In this document: positions 32,589 to 43,045 of the stretch, in pieces | Position numbering within the stretch: the stretch's first letter is position 1 | Layout: each line of letters begins with the position of its first letter | From: Schistosoma haematobium | Taxonomy: Eukaryota; Platyhelminthes; Trematoda; Strigeidida; Schistosomatidae | Assembly: GCF_000699445.3 (NCBI RefSeq) | Contig: NC_067196.1 | Span: 82,388,364-82,452,363 of the forward strand | Length of the DNA: 64,000 bases | Direction: 5' to 3' | Notes under the pieces: generated by a model | What the model was told of the DNA's origin: nothing | The model's input: the letters and a program-made list of their open reading frames with translations, nothing else | The model's database searches: none | Program-made: the position numbers and the translations under genes

Positions 32589-33350
32589 CTCCCCCTGAAA
32601 CGCGCACCACATCCGTTGTCCAGGGTCGTCGTCGCCGTCAGACAGCCGGCTCCTTCTAGTAGACATAAGCGTCGTACGTCCCGAGCAGTTTCTTCGTTTG
32701 AGGTTCTCAATTTTGCCGTACGAACTCGTCCGTCAAAGCCATAGCTTACTTGTTCGACAATAGCTTTGGACCATAGACTTCTCAGTGAGCCAACATTGTT
32801 TAATAACACTAAGTCTCTCGAAGACTCATCCATCAATACCTTCTGCAACCATAGTGATCGCAGAATTCTTCTTATCGACTTTATGATGCGTCCCCATACA
32901 CCGTCTCGTTGACTAGACCTCGGAAGTTTAAAGCGCCATTCGCAACCTCTCTCAAAAAGGGCATTTACTATCTTATTCTGATTCCAACTACACATGATCT
33001 GTCTAAGAATAGCATTGGATCCTACAGAACTACCAGATGCACCCTTACTCTTGTTCACAACTCGTACAAGGGCGTCTTTCTCAACACCATCCTCGATACC
33101 ACGGCGAATATGTGCTACCTGCTTCTTCAGGGTCTTAGTTACTGGCTTCTTCGTTACAGTGGTCTTCGGCCTTTTCGTAGTCTTCACTTTCAGTTTGATG
33201 TCCTTCTTTTCCTTAAGCTTTCTTAGAGTTGATTTGGATTTATTAGCAGATGATGCTTCAGTTTTTGGCTTAACAACCTTATACTTAGTTAATAAAAACG
33301 AACAATGAACTTGACGAGAGACATCTTCGGGACGAGTATACTCCGCGACA
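32573..33350 (-). pseudogene. BEL integrase C-terminal remnant fused to a lysine-rich segment
   Basis: One frame stays open from about 33350 to 32573. It begins 'NLHSVAEYTRPEDVSRQVHC', which recalls the RNase H-like part of BEL pol, then a Lys/Thr-rich run (33290-33110, 'KLKEKKDIKLKVKTTKRP' and similar). The later part, 'CEWRFKLPRSSQRDGVWGRI' followed by 'DLVLLNN' and 'VSYGFDGRVRTAKLRTSNEE', matches the end of the integrase core and the C-terminal domain. The catalytic Asp residues of the DDE core are not present. The stop lies within the 3' LTR side. Confidence 0.65.
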
Positions 33351-33660
33351 CTATGCAGATTCTGATAATGCTATACGATCTTCCATAGACATCGATGAAG
33401 TACGACTAAGTAGGTCTTTGAATTCAGTTGAATACGATTGTTCAAACTTATCCTCTAATTCCTCTTTAGCTGAGAGGTGATTGAGTACACGATTGCTTTT
33501 ACAGGGTTCCCGATAGGAACCGAACAGCGTCCAACCTAACGGAGTCTTCACGGCGAATGGTTCATTCGGCTTTCCAGTTCTTACCTCTTTCATTTCGTGT
33601 ACACTCGGTGCGTTGCACCCGATCAACAGTTCGACATTCTCATCCTCTACTCTAGGAAAA
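33351..33660 (-). pseudogene. BEL protease-RT linker fragment
   Basis: The frame contains 'IGCNAPSVHEMKEVRTGKPN' and 'VKTPLGWTLFG', a hallmark just before the BEL reverse transcriptase, and 'SMSMEDRIALS'. It is shifted relative to the protease frame upstream (switch near 33655). A deletion junction at about 33350 removes the RT catalytic domain. Confidence 0.65.
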
Positions 33661-34401
33661 CTTGTCTTTTAAATGCGTCCAGGATTTCATTTGAGATGTC
33701 GTTGGTACCGTCCTGCGCAACATAGGTAATCTCTCGACTGTCCATACATTTGGGATTCTAAATGACGAAGACGAGTCTAAGGATGAAACCTCTGGTTGAA
33801 CCTCTTTACACTGAATTGTGGAATGGTTATCCAACGTTTTCAACGAAATCGTCTTAGGCTCTCCTTCTAAATTCAACCTTTTAGCTAGATCTTCTGTAAT
33901 AAGAGAGGCATCCGACCCACTATCTAAGAAGGCGCAAGTCTGTGCTACCTTTTCTCCATTTCTTACCAGTACAGGCACTATTGCGAATGCTGCTTGTTTC
34001 TGTACACTCTCAACACTTTTCTCCGTACATAGCTGGGTGTTAATGTGTGCATCAATATTAGTATTCCTTGGTTCTTCCCGCAACTCATGTAACAGGGTAT
34101 GGTGTCTCCAGCCACACCCTTCGACAGCACACGACCTCGGCGATCGACAGTTTTTTGCTACGTGGTTTGCCTTCAGGCATACATTACACAACTTGTGTCT
34201 AAGAACGAATTCCTTCCTTTCTCTAACATTCTTGTCTTTAAATTTCTGACATTGATCTAAAGAATGATTACTGGAGCACTCCAAACAAGATGAACTGCGT
34301 AAGAGAGCATTATCATCACTAGCACTCGCATAAGATATTCTTGCTGCATTGTAATCTGTACTAATTTTCCTTTTAAAAAAAGCCAACATCTCTATTGTCA
34401 C
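33652..34401 (-). pseudogene. BEL gag C-terminus (CCHC fingers) and aspartic protease
   Basis: Three Cys/His motifs are visible: 'CLECSSNHSLDQC', 'CNVCLKANHVAKNC' and a CX4CX4HX4H at 'CAVEGCGWRHHTLLH'. These are followed by the protease active site in 'FLDSGSDASLI'. It overlaps the upstream gag frame by 29 bases in another frame, and the switch lies at a run of seven T (minus strand, around 34375-34381). A frameshift at about 33655 separates it from the linker. Confidence 0.7.
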
Positions 34402-35290
34402 TATTACTACCGCGGTTGACGAGTAGGCCGTATCTAGTATTAGCTATATCAGCTTGCTCCTTTACAAACTCAACAAGATCAGTGAACAGAGGCTCTCTGC
34501 CTCCTCTGATAATCTTATAAGCTACCTTTAGCCACTCTTGTTGAATGTAGGTTGGTAATTTCAGAACCATAGTTTCAATAGTTCTAGAAGAGTTCAAATC
34601 AGAAACGTAATTCATCTGTTCGAGAGTCAAACTACATGCTTGCATTTCTCGAGATAGTCTTCTCAAACCATCTGGTTGATTTCTCCTTATATTGGGAAAG
34701 TTTAACAAATTATCGATAAACGTGCGTGCTACGACGTGTTTTTGGCCAAACGTTTCTTCTAAAAGCTTTAGGACTTGATGGTAACCTATCTCTGGTTCTA
34801 GTATAGTACAATGAAGGATAGCGGCTTTCGCTTCTCCGTCACAATATTGAATCAAGTAATTTAGCTTAGCTCTAAATCCAATATTCTCACTCCCAATGCA
34901 TTCTTCGAAATTTCTAATGAAATTCCAATAATTTGTCGGTGTACCATCAAACCTTATGACTTCTCTTTTTGGTAAATACAGATTTTTTAATATTGTATTC
35001 TCACTGTTGCTTACTGATTGGCCGGAACCTTCACATCTCCGGCAGCGTAATTTTTCTAGTTCAATTTCCTTTTCTAACTGGGTTATGTGCAACCTAGCTA
35101 TCTCTAGTTCTATCATGCTGTTGTTTTTGAGTTCGTTCTTTCCAAGTTGATCCTCGTCATAAACTCCTGAATGATGTGGTGATAATTCTGGAATCTCATC
35201 GGAATCGTAGTGTTTATTGGAAGTCTTTTCGGTAGGTATATCGAATCTACTGTTCGAAACTTTGTAGGAAACAATTTCCCACAGATTCAA
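34373..35290 (-). CDS. BEL/Pao gag N-terminal region (DUF1759-like)
   Basis: An open frame of 305 codons starts with ATG 28 bases inside the 5' LTR. The central part, 'VIRFDGTPTNYWNFIRNFEE' and 'RAKLNYLIQYCDGEAKAAI', is typical of the capsid-like DUF1759 region of BEL gag. A coiled-coil-like segment ('IELEIARLHITQLEKEIELE') precedes it. The frame ends in 'DVGFF' at the T7 run, where the fingers and protease continue in a different frame. This is either an indel or a slippage site. A downstream start cannot be excluded. Confidence 0.65.
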   Translation of the reverse strand: MNLWEIVSYKVSNSRFDIPTEKTSNKHYDSDEIPELSPHHSGVYDEDQLGKNELKNNSMIELEIARLHITQLEKEIELEKLRCRRCEGSGQSVSNSENTILKNLYLPKREVIRFDGTPTNYWNFIRNFEECIGSENIGFRAKLNYLIQYCDGEAKAAILHCTILEPEIGYHQVLKLLEETFGQKHVVARTFIDNLLNFPNIRRNQPDGLRRLSREMQACSLTLEQMNYVSDLNSSRTIETMVLKLPTYIQQEWLKVAYKIIRGGREPLFTDLVEFVKEQADIANTRYGLLVNRGSNSDNRDVGFF

Positions 35291-35640
35291 CTCTAAGCTA
35301 ATCTCTAGACTGTCGAGTACAGAGTCTTGGTTTAGCCAAAGTCAGAACAAGTAAGCTATTTGGCTATATAAACTTTATCTGTTTCTAAAACATAAATTAA
35401 CATCGTTAGCGTACAAACAAACAGTACGGTCTATTAATACAGAGAAAAACAGAGACAAATAACATACCGAACAGTAGCTAGAGTATAGGAAAAATGAGTC
35501 AACAAGCCAAAATTGTTTTACAATGAACATTAAACTGTGATTGGTTAATAAAGAGATACAGTCGTACAAGGTCAAAAGTTGATGTGGTGGTGGGCGTTTC
35601 CCTTATTATTGGTGGGTTCGTCTATCAATCACATTTTACA
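35263..35640 (-). repeat. BEL element 5' LTR, 378 bp
   Basis: Plus-strand termini are TGTAGG...TTTACA. It carries TATA-like 'gctatataaac' (plus strand). The TSD ACATA follows at 35641. No convincing tRNA primer site beginning TGG was found next to it. Confidence 0.85.
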
Positions 35641-35774
35641 ACATACATAATAAATCACAGTTATTACTTGATACAATTACGATGAATTAATTTGATATAA
35701 TAAAACTCTTTTATCAGCTTATTGTCATACTATCATCAGAACAGACTAATTATCTAATGATAAAAGATTAGAAT

Positions 35775-35820
35775 AATTGAGATGATGGAGAAGATTTGTA
35801 GCTCAGGTGGATGATTTTAA
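35775..35820 (-). mobile_element. Very short PLE 3'-end fragment
   Basis: Reverse complement of the PLE 3' end ('aaatcttctccatcatctc'). 'taattgag' occurs on both sides and may be an 8-bp TSD, which would make this a heavily truncated insertion. Confidence 0.35.
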
Positions 35821-35967
35821 TTGAGTTAGAAATATGAATTTCAGTTATTTATAATTCTTCAAGATTAAAAGATAAAGTCTATAATTCCATTTACAGCTCT
35901 ACTTTATTGTTCACACATAAATAGTTTGCTTACTTAATACTTTAAAGAACATTATATATATATAATC

Positions 35968-36545
35968 AGTTGAGATCATGAGTCAATTGAAGCTAGACCA
36001 CCATGGAAAACCTAAAAGTACTGGACGGCCATTTCGTCTCATTGTGGAACTCCTCAGCAGTGCGCATCCACTGCTTTAATTAATTCATCATTTCAACTAT
36101 CCAAATTACTATAATATCCTCAAAACCCCTTCTAATACTAATCAACATATGCTCACTAGTGACTGGCTTCAACAGGTATTTACTGGAGTTCTAATCAGAA
36201 GCAGTGACTAGTGAATTTCAACTGGGTCTATTGTGAGATAGTAACTCACTGATGATAATGGTGGATGCGTCGCTCAACTTTGTGGATTAGTTGAAGTTAG
36301 ACACCAACACTGTTGGATGCCGACTGAGTGGTCTAGTGTTTAAGCGCCCGCTCGCTCGCTGGTGAGACTGATAGATCCTGTATTCGAATCTCGCGATGTG
36401 GGATCGTGGATGTGCACTTCTGAGGAGTCTTACACTAGGACCGAACGGTCGTCCAGTGCTTTCAGGTTTTCCATGGTGATCTAGCTTCAATTGACTCATG
36501 ATCTCAACTATCCAAATTACTATAATATCCATAAAACCCCTTCTG
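35968..36545. repeat. SINE-B head-to-head pair
   Basis: 35968-36075 is the tail and hammerhead part on the minus strand. 36090-36545 is a full plus-strand copy with leader ('gtgactagtgaatttcaact'), A box ('gactgagtggtctagtgttt'), B box ('attcgaatctcgcg'), hammerhead region and tail. The minus copy keeps CTGAGGAG and GAAA with a weak stem II. In the plus copy GAAA is disrupted (CCGAAC). Confidence 0.65.
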
Positions 36546-36685
36546 ATGTATTTATTTATATTCTAATGAGTAGAAAAATTGCATGTCTAATGTTTCGTGT
36601 CTTCCTGTAAGCCATTTTTTCAGAGTAAATATAAGCATTTTTTATCCTGTTTTAAATGACTTTATTTTTATACAAAATATCAATG

Positions 36686-37245
36686 AATCTGGTTGGTGTT
36701 TTTTTTAGCAAGAATTTTTCTACGGGATGAGGTTACTTGCCACATGCCCAACACTCCTCCATTACCCAGGTTTGGGACCGGCAGTAACTCTAGAAGAGCT
36801 ACGTAAAGATAGTCCGACTATATGGAGCTGAAACATGGAGAATTGTCACAACCATCAACAACAAGGTACAAGTATTCATAAATAGTTGTCTACGCAAGAT
36901 ACTCAACATCCATTGGCCGTATACCATCAGCAACAGCCTTCTGTTGAAGAGGATGAACCAGCTCCCATCTGAGGAGAAAATTAGGAAATGACTTTGGAAG
37001 TGGATAGGACATACATTGAGGAAATCACCAAACTACATCACGAGACAAGCGCTAACTTGAAATGCTGAATGGAAACGGAAAAATGTAAGGCCAAAGAACA
37101 CATTACGTCGGGAAATAGAAGCAGATATGAAAAGGATAAATATCAACTGGAAAGAATTTGAAAATATTGTCCAGGACAGGGTTGGATGGAAGGAGCTGGT
37201 TGGTGGCCTATGGTCTTCCACGAAGAGCAAAACGCATAAGTAAGT
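36686..37245 (+). mobile_element. RTE insertion with inverted 5' segment (twin-priming structure)
   Basis: Flanked by the 11-bp TSD 'aaatatcaatg' (36675-36685 and 37246-37256), so the whole block is one insertion. 36686-36805 is the RTE leader in reverse orientation ('acaccaaccag' and the 'ctccaggcggag'-side block near 36795). 36806-37245 is the sense ORF2 C-terminal end, including 'ctatatggagctgaaacatg', WIGHT-like 'tggataggacatacattgag' and the tail 'gcataagtaagta'. The coding part has stops and shifts. Confidence 0.7.
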
Positions 37246-37256
37246 AAATATCAATG

Positions 37257-37859
37257 GATTTTATTATCGGTATTGAAATTTTTATTTACACTTTCTTGAA
37301 GATTAAACATACTTTTTCAGTTAGAAAATTTAAAATCTTTTGATAATACAGTTAAAGTATATGATGATGTTAATAACATTTCTAAAATCATCTTTATTTA
37401 TTCACTAGATGTGGTAAATAGAGTTATTTCCTTCATAACTGTTTGTTTACAAAATGATAAGTTATTCTTAATCCTATATGATCTCCAAGCTTATAAACTA
37501 ACAAACAGGTACTGACATTCACCTGATTGAATAATTCATTTATTTATTTTTAACCCCCTTAATGGAAATCTTATTGTCTAATGTTTAAATGTCAGTAATG
37601 ATGAAATTCATTTTTATTGTTTATCATAAGCACAGTATATGTTATGTACTTCATTTGATACTTTTATCATCCTATTATATCATTCATCGTAATTGACTAA
37701 TTAGAATCATTTATATATAACTAATATATGATAGCTAGGACCAAAAGGTGAGTACAATATTCTAGAAATGATCTGTATAGTTCAAATGATAACAACTGAT
37801 ATTGAGAAGCCATAAACTAACTTTCTAAACTAACTCACAAATAAACTCAATACAAATTT
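37257..37859. other. AT-rich stretch without recognised features
   Basis: Nothing recognised. Confidence 0.4.
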
Positions 37860-38365
37860 GAGAACTATAAGAATATATAACAAAGAAACTCTCTGGAAAT
37901 CACCGTAAACCGGAACGACCAGTGAAAAGCAAGGAAGGCAATGTAATCATCAACATTGAAGAACAACGAAGCAGATGGATAAAACATTTCAAAGAACTCT
38001 TAAATCGACCAGCTCTACTGAACCCACTCAACATTGAAGCAGCACCCACGGACCTCTCAATCGATGTTGGACCACCAACAATTGAAGAAATCAGCATGGC
38101 TATCAGACAAATCAAGAGTGGTAAAGCACCAGGACCAGACAACATTCCAGCAGAGGTATTAAAAGCAGACGTGGCGGTAACTGTAAGGATACTCCACATT
38201 CTCTTCAATAAGATTTGGGATGAGGAACAAGTACCAAAAGACTGGATAGAAGGACTCCTGATCAAAATACCAAAGAAAGGCGATCTCAGCAACTGCGATA
38301 ACTACAGGGGCATCACTCTTCTCTCAATACCGGGAAACGTTTTCAGCAGGGTCTATATCACTATA
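37860..38365 (+). pseudogene. RTE reverse transcriptase N-terminal fragment
   Basis: An open frame from about 37865 reads 'KKLSGNHRKPERPVKSKEGN', 'MAIRQIKSGKAPGPDNIPAE' and 'LLIKIPKKGDLSNCDNYRGI'. These are the fingers of an RTE reverse transcriptase up to the motif-2 'NYRGITLLS' region. The frame breaks off after 'GNVFSRV' into SINE sequence. The catalytic motif A Asp and the YADD-type box are absent. It is unusual in being a central fragment without the 3' end. Confidence 0.75.
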
Positions 38366-38735
38366 GGGTTGTAGAGATTATGAAGTTATTGATTGAGATC
38401 TTGAACCGATTGATCTTAGACCACCATTGAAAAACCTGGAGCTAATCCGTTTCGGGTAAAGATACGTATCTACCTCTTTACAATAGAGGATGGTCGCGCA
38501 ATTTTGTGGATTGGTTGAGGTTAGACATTAACCCCTTTGGATGCTGGCTCAGTGGTCTGGTAGATTAAGCGTTCGCGCGCGAGACTGAATGCCCTGGGTT
38601 TGAATCCCGAGTATCGATATCGTCGATGCGCCTGCTGAAGAGTCCCACAATAGAACAGAATAGCCGTCCAGTGCTTCCAGGTTTTCAATGGTGTTCTAAC
38701 ATCAATAGGTTCAAGATCTCAATCCACAAGAACCT
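38366..38735 (+). repeat. SINE-B (variant tail) foldback and full copy
   Basis: An inverted tail piece (38366-38440) is followed by the plus-strand leader, A box ('ggctcagtggtctggtagat'), B box ('gggtttgaatcccgag'), hammerhead region and variant tail. The core is CTGAAGAG, but GAAA reads AGAA with a broken stem II. Confidence 0.6.
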
Positions 38736-39194
38736 AGTTCATGTTTATATTTTTCTTTCGATTTCAAAACAATATTTACTACAAACTATGATTAGAATAA
38801 AAAACAAAATGATTCTTCATATTAAAATTTCGAATTATGAAATTATTAATGATCAATCCATTTCTTTTTCTCTCTAATCGATTATTTAACTTAACAAACA
38901 GATACAGAGAGAGAGTATACTTCAAAGGAACTTTCAGGTAAACATAATGATCATTTATTTCTTAATTTTCTTTTTGTTAACGGAAGTAAAAAAAAAGCCG
39001 CAAATTAACTACAAAGGACTTATATATTTATCCAGTTTTTTTAAAAAAAAATAAAACATTCTCTATTAAACTCCTATGATTAGATAGTTGTATTTAGGAT
39101 TCACGTATCTTAATAGAGTGTTTTCAAAAGTCAATAGCTGTATCCTTAGTTGTTATATCGTCATTTTAAGAATTATATCTAACATAATAACGTT
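38736..39194. other. AT-rich stretch without recognised features
   Basis: Nothing recognised. Confidence 0.4.
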
Positions 39195-39372
39195 GAGATA
39201 TTAAAGAGGAAGAACGTAATTGTAAAGTCTCAGTGAAAAAATTTGAATTAAATCTAACGTTTCACCTGGTAATCTGGTCCAAGCTTTTTTAAGGATATGT
39301 CTCACAAATGAACTCGGCGCCCAAATACTATGAAACTATTCAATCAAATTTAGATGAATGTTCTTATTACAT
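39195..39372 (-). repeat. Dispersed 'acgttgg-box' repeat, rearranged
   Basis: 39195-39300 matches 13585-13670 on the minus strand, while the adjoining block 39310-39372 ('aactcggcgcccaaatact') matches 13685-13745 on the plus strand. The two halves of the repeat are thus in opposite relative orientation here. Confidence 0.45.
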
Positions 39373-39424
39373 AATAACGTTCATACTATACTTTTTCTGA
39401 ATAATTTCATAGAAAAATGAGATT

Positions 39425-39810
39425 TAGATGGTGGTTGGAGGTAGTCAACAAGAAACCCTGGACCCGGGTTCCGTGCTACTTGGCACTTGTCAGCAAGGTG
39501 TACTGTAATCTTGAGGGAACTGGTGCCCCCTGACGGACTCGATCTCGTGTCACCCAGCTTCACAGTCAGAGACGTTACCACTGAGCTGTCCGAGCCGTGA
39601 CTAACCTCCTGTAGGACTGAGATGTAATCACGATTGATTGATCACTGGGTGGTGATCAATGTCATGCTTGTCTAGTCCTTATTAGTGCAGATCGAATGCT
39701 ATCGATCATGTTGCAATGTAGCCACACGTCTAGGTGACTCGACACTGCACTAAATAAAGACTTGACGCACATGACATTGATCACCACCCAGTGATCAATC
39801 AATTGTGAAA
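39425..39810 (-). repeat. SINE-C copy with hairpin; hammerhead decayed
   Basis: Minus strand: inverted-repeat arms (about 39759-39808 and 39625-39677), the tRNA-like part with A box ('agctcagtggtaacgtctct') and B box ('agatcgagtccg'), then the hammerhead region. The core reads CTGACAAG and GAAA reads GGAA, so the ribozyme is inactive. The loop between the arms runs in the opposite orientation to that of 53535-53896. Confidence 0.7.
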
Positions 39811-40596
39811 AATGAGATTGTATAGCTTATTTATATCGATATTGGTAATTGTTACATTCTGAAAATTAAAGATGGTGTACTATGGATTATCAAAACTCAT
39901 TTTACAGAAATAAGTTAATTGAAAGAATTTGTTACTAAAATGATAATAATAATAATAATATACCATGAATAAGTGAATGGTAACTATTAACATTACTGAG
40001 ATATTTGATAAATGTACTTCATCAAGATCATGTGTCACTGATTTGTTTTGAATCCTAACATAAATATTACTTGATCAATATTTAACATATCAGATCACAA
40101 ACAGTAAATTTTATTTATTTATAGTTCAGTAGTGGACCTAAATCTTAGATTTAATTTAATCACTGAAACAACTCCCATTATATTAAAACACAATTCATAT
40201 GAACGAAGAATATTCTTTTCAATGAATTTCTCATCAGGTTCTACAATTATAAATCCAAATTAATAATCTATAAAATTGGTCAAATTTAAGGCAAAATACA
40301 TCATTTGGAAATTGTCATGTGTGAATCAGGAATTGTTTGTTATATAAATAAAATCGTTAATGTTGGGGCTGACTAATATAAAGTGTTCACTTGAATCAGT
40401 TTATAAGTGAAATGAAATTGTGAGATAAATAATGATCAGAATAAATATGGTCAACATGGGGTAAGAGAGAGAGAGAATATTGTGATTACAAATCGGAAAT
40501 TGCGTAATATGTAAAATAATTAGGTCGAATATAGTAGATTCAGGGGTGGATATTGAATAAATTCCTCAAAAAGGGTTATCAAGTGTAAAGACAATA

Positions 40597-40647
<51 letters not shown>

Positions 40648-40718
40648 GCAATAACAATAAGTTTGGGACATAAAATGAACATTAATCAGATTATGTCACC
40701 ACATTATAAGATTGATTA
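39811..40718. other. AT-rich DNA with a (TAA)n microsatellite at 40605-40645
   Basis: About 14 TAA units with an imperfect right end. A shorter run lies at 39943-39961. Otherwise nothing recognised. Confidence 0.5.
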
Positions 40719-41335
40719 TTAGCTAGTTGACCAGGCTAAAAGGAGTGGCTGAACATACTTCTTTTGGATACAAAGCTCTGGCTTTCTGATACGAATAGCA
40801 ATTGCTTCAGCCGTCTGTAGGATTTGCAGTCTGACGGAATTAGGTGGACTGCTGTTGACACGATAGATTATTGCGAAAGATTGCTCCATGTTTGCTGTAT
40901 GTCCTGTTTGGACTAAATGGTCTAAGATGGAGCTGTTAACAGTTTTGACAACACCTTTGCTTAACCACACGGGTAGGTACTCACGAGCCCGAATGAAACA
41001 AAGACATTATTTAAAACCCTGAAGGAAAATGGATATCCGGAGAAATTTATCAATGAAAACTTAGCCAATAAAAGATAGCGTAGATAATGCCCAACGGTAA
41101 ATAAAAAGCCTCTATAAATACGCTTACAATTCAGAGGCAACGCACCGAGTGAAATATTAAGACTTAAGTAAATCAATTCAAAGGACTTTTAATGCAGCTA
41201 AACTACAACTAGTATTCTCTACACGACCAATAATCACTCCGAGGTTGAAAGATAAATGACCTAGACTAGCCACCTCTTTCTGTATCTATCAATTCAACTG
41301 CTCCTGTGGAGCAAGTTATATTGGCAGATGTTCAT
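40719..41335 (-). pseudogene. Penelope-like element with an inverted 5' half
   Basis: Minus strand 40985-40719 encodes the C-terminus of a PLE GIY-YIG domain: 'GVVKTVNSSILDHLVQTGH', then 'LQILQTAEAIAIRIRKPELC' and 'IQKKYVQPLLLAWS'. The plus strand from about 40990 to 41335 encodes, with stops, the upstream part of the same protein: 'FNAAKLQLVFSTRPIITPRL' and 'CIYQFNCSCGASYIGR'. The two halves meet head-on near 40987. Read on the minus strand this is an inverted 5' segment followed by a sense 3' segment. Confidence 0.65.
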
Positions 41336-41425
41336 AGAAAACCTGGAAGCACTGGTGGTCTAGCTTCAACTGACTCATGATCTTAACTATTGAAATTACT
41401 ATAATATTCACATAACCACTTCTGA
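41336..41425 (+). repeat. SINE-B tail fragment
   Basis: Contains 'gaaaacctggaagcactgg' joined to 'ggtctagcttcaactgactc' and the distal 'gaaattactataatattc' block. It directly abuts the PLE. Confidence 0.55.
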
Positions 41426-41834
41426 TATTGCCTTTTTTACTTTCCAATCTGTTTGGAAAGAAAATATTATTTAGAATTTTCATATTAAAACCATTAGGGC
41501 CACAATTGATATATTCTCAAGACCTTGGTTTCATGAGATAATTAGTTAATTAAATGTGGATTCTTATCGTCACTTCTATAAAGTATGTAGCGTGAAATTT
41601 GGAATGCTCACTTAAAAAAATCTAAATTTATACTTTCGATTTACAAATCACCATTTGAAACTGTTGCGAGTATGTTTAGTATTTTCAAGAGTATTGTCAT
41701 CACAATTTGAATAGTCTATTGAACTATGCATCCTATATTGTAAGATATCTATGGCAGAATCATAGGTTCATAACTTGGTGCATATCCGTTTTATTAGTCG
41801 ATAAGTTTCCTTAAACTACATAAATATGTGAAAA
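41426..41834. other. AT-rich stretch without recognised features
   Basis: Nothing recognised. Confidence 0.4.
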
Positions 41835-42010
41835 TGGATAGTGGCTAGCAGTGGAATCCAAGACCCGCGTTTCGTTTTATTTGGGACTCATCAGCTGGAT
41901 GCATCTGCATCTCAGAGTTGATGTTCGCTATGAGACTCGAATACAATTTTGTTCGCTTCAAACGCCATCGCGTCATCCACTTAGCTACTAAATCCTGATA
42001 GCCACTACCT
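41835..42010 (-). repeat. SINE-A copy whose hammerhead core is conserved
   Basis: Minus strand: B box region ('attcgagtctcatagcg'), then the hammerhead with core CTGATGAG (41894-41887), GAAA and GTC, and stem I strands as in the family. Stem II has two mismatches (GTCC/AAAC) and stem III is no longer self-complementary. It is the only SINE-A copy here whose CTGANGAG box is intact. Confidence 0.65.
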
Positions 42011-42044
42011 TGTGCAATGTGGCAAAGTTTAAATTTACTTGGTA

Positions 42045-42175
42045 TCCATCTTTGCTTGTGAATTAGGACAGTATCGAGGCAATACGCATAGTATGAACAT
42101 ATGTCAATAAGAGACTGATAAATTGCAGTCCTAAACATCAATGGGAAGATTCAAGTAAACAACACCAAGTGAATT
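42045..42175 (+). repeat. SINE-A 3' tail fragment
   Basis: Contains 'ggtatccatctttgcttgtg', 'gtatcgaggcaatacgca' and 'gggaagattcaagtaaac'. It lies head-to-head with the copy at 41835. Confidence 0.6.
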
Positions 42176-42589
42176 TATTTAAATATGGCTTTAACTATTT
42201 TGATCGATTGTAGTATATGTTAATAATAAAATGATAAGCTTAATCTTCTTATTCATAAATCAAGTTTTTGTTCATCAAATATACAATTATTTTATTTATT
42301 TATGACCAAATTTCTGAATCTACACTGAGCTTAACCTAGATTTCATGACAGTTGATACTCAGTAGCCCATTTTTGAGAGAACTGATGTATCTTGTGAAAT
42401 TTAAACTCTTATGAATAAGTTTTAGTAAGAAGGGACATTAACTAATAAATATGAAGTAAATGATAACCTGTAAACTTCCCGTATTTACTTTGACGTGTCT
42501 AGTTGTCTGTACAGACCTTTTCAAAATAAAATTAATCTCGATTCCGTAAGGATCGATCGTGTACACACCAAATCGCAACACTACGGATA
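42176..42589. other. AT-rich stretch without recognised features
   Basis: Nothing recognised. Confidence 0.4.
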
Positions 42590-43045
42590 ATCGTGGAACA
42601 ATACCAATACAAATGTCAAGACAGTTCTACTGTATGGGACGGAAACTTGGAAAACTACGAAACCAATCATCCAGAAGATACAGGTGTTTATTAACAGTTG
42701 TCCACACAAAATACTTCAGATCCGTTGGACAGAAACTATCAGCAACAACCTACTGTGTGAGAGAACAAAGCAGATTCCAGTGGAGGAAGAAATCAAGAAG
42801 AAGTACTGGAAGTGGATAGAACACACATTGAAGAAAGCACCGAACTACGTCACAAAGCAAGTCCTCACGTGGAATCCTCAAAACCAAAGGAGGAGAGGAA
42901 GACCAAAAACACATTTTTCTGATAAATGGAAACAGACATGAGGAGAATGAACAACAATTTGGTAGAACTAGAAAAGAAGGCCCATGACAGAGTGTGTTGG
43001 AGAATGCTGATCGGCGGCCTATACTCGATTGGGAGTAACAGATAT
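42590..43045 (+). mobile_element. RTE 3' portion, degraded
   Basis: Encodes in two frames the ORF2 C-terminal blocks, including '[20 protein letters not shown]' and '[11 protein letters not shown]'. It is very similar to 44890-45240. It ends at 'gattgggagtaacagat' without the usual (GTAA)n tail. Frameshifts exclude function. Confidence 0.7.

Larger units (their letters stand above)
32206..35645 (-). mobile_element. BEL/Pao LTR retrotransposon, internally deleted
   Basis: Two directly repeated LTRs (32211-32588 and 35263-35640) flank 2.67 kb and are themselves flanked by the 5-bp TSD ACATA (32206-32210 and 35641-35645). The minus strand codes for gag with a DUF1759-type region, CCHC fingers, an aspartic protease, the start of the RT linker, and then only the C-terminal part of integrase. 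The RT, RNase H core and the N-terminal half of integrase are missing or minimal. A purine tract 'AGGGGGAGGA' abuts the 3' LTR. The type resembles the Saci-1/Sinbad group of schistosome BEL elements. LTR identity suggests recent insertion by enzymes from another copy. Confidence 0.85.

Noticed and set aside
32573..33187. 204-codon minus-strand frame as a host gene
   Set aside because: It matches the integrase C-terminal region of a BEL element and lies between that element's LTRs.
40605..40645. (TAA)n run as a CRISPR-like or satellite array
   Set aside because: Simple trinucleotide microsatellite without spacers.
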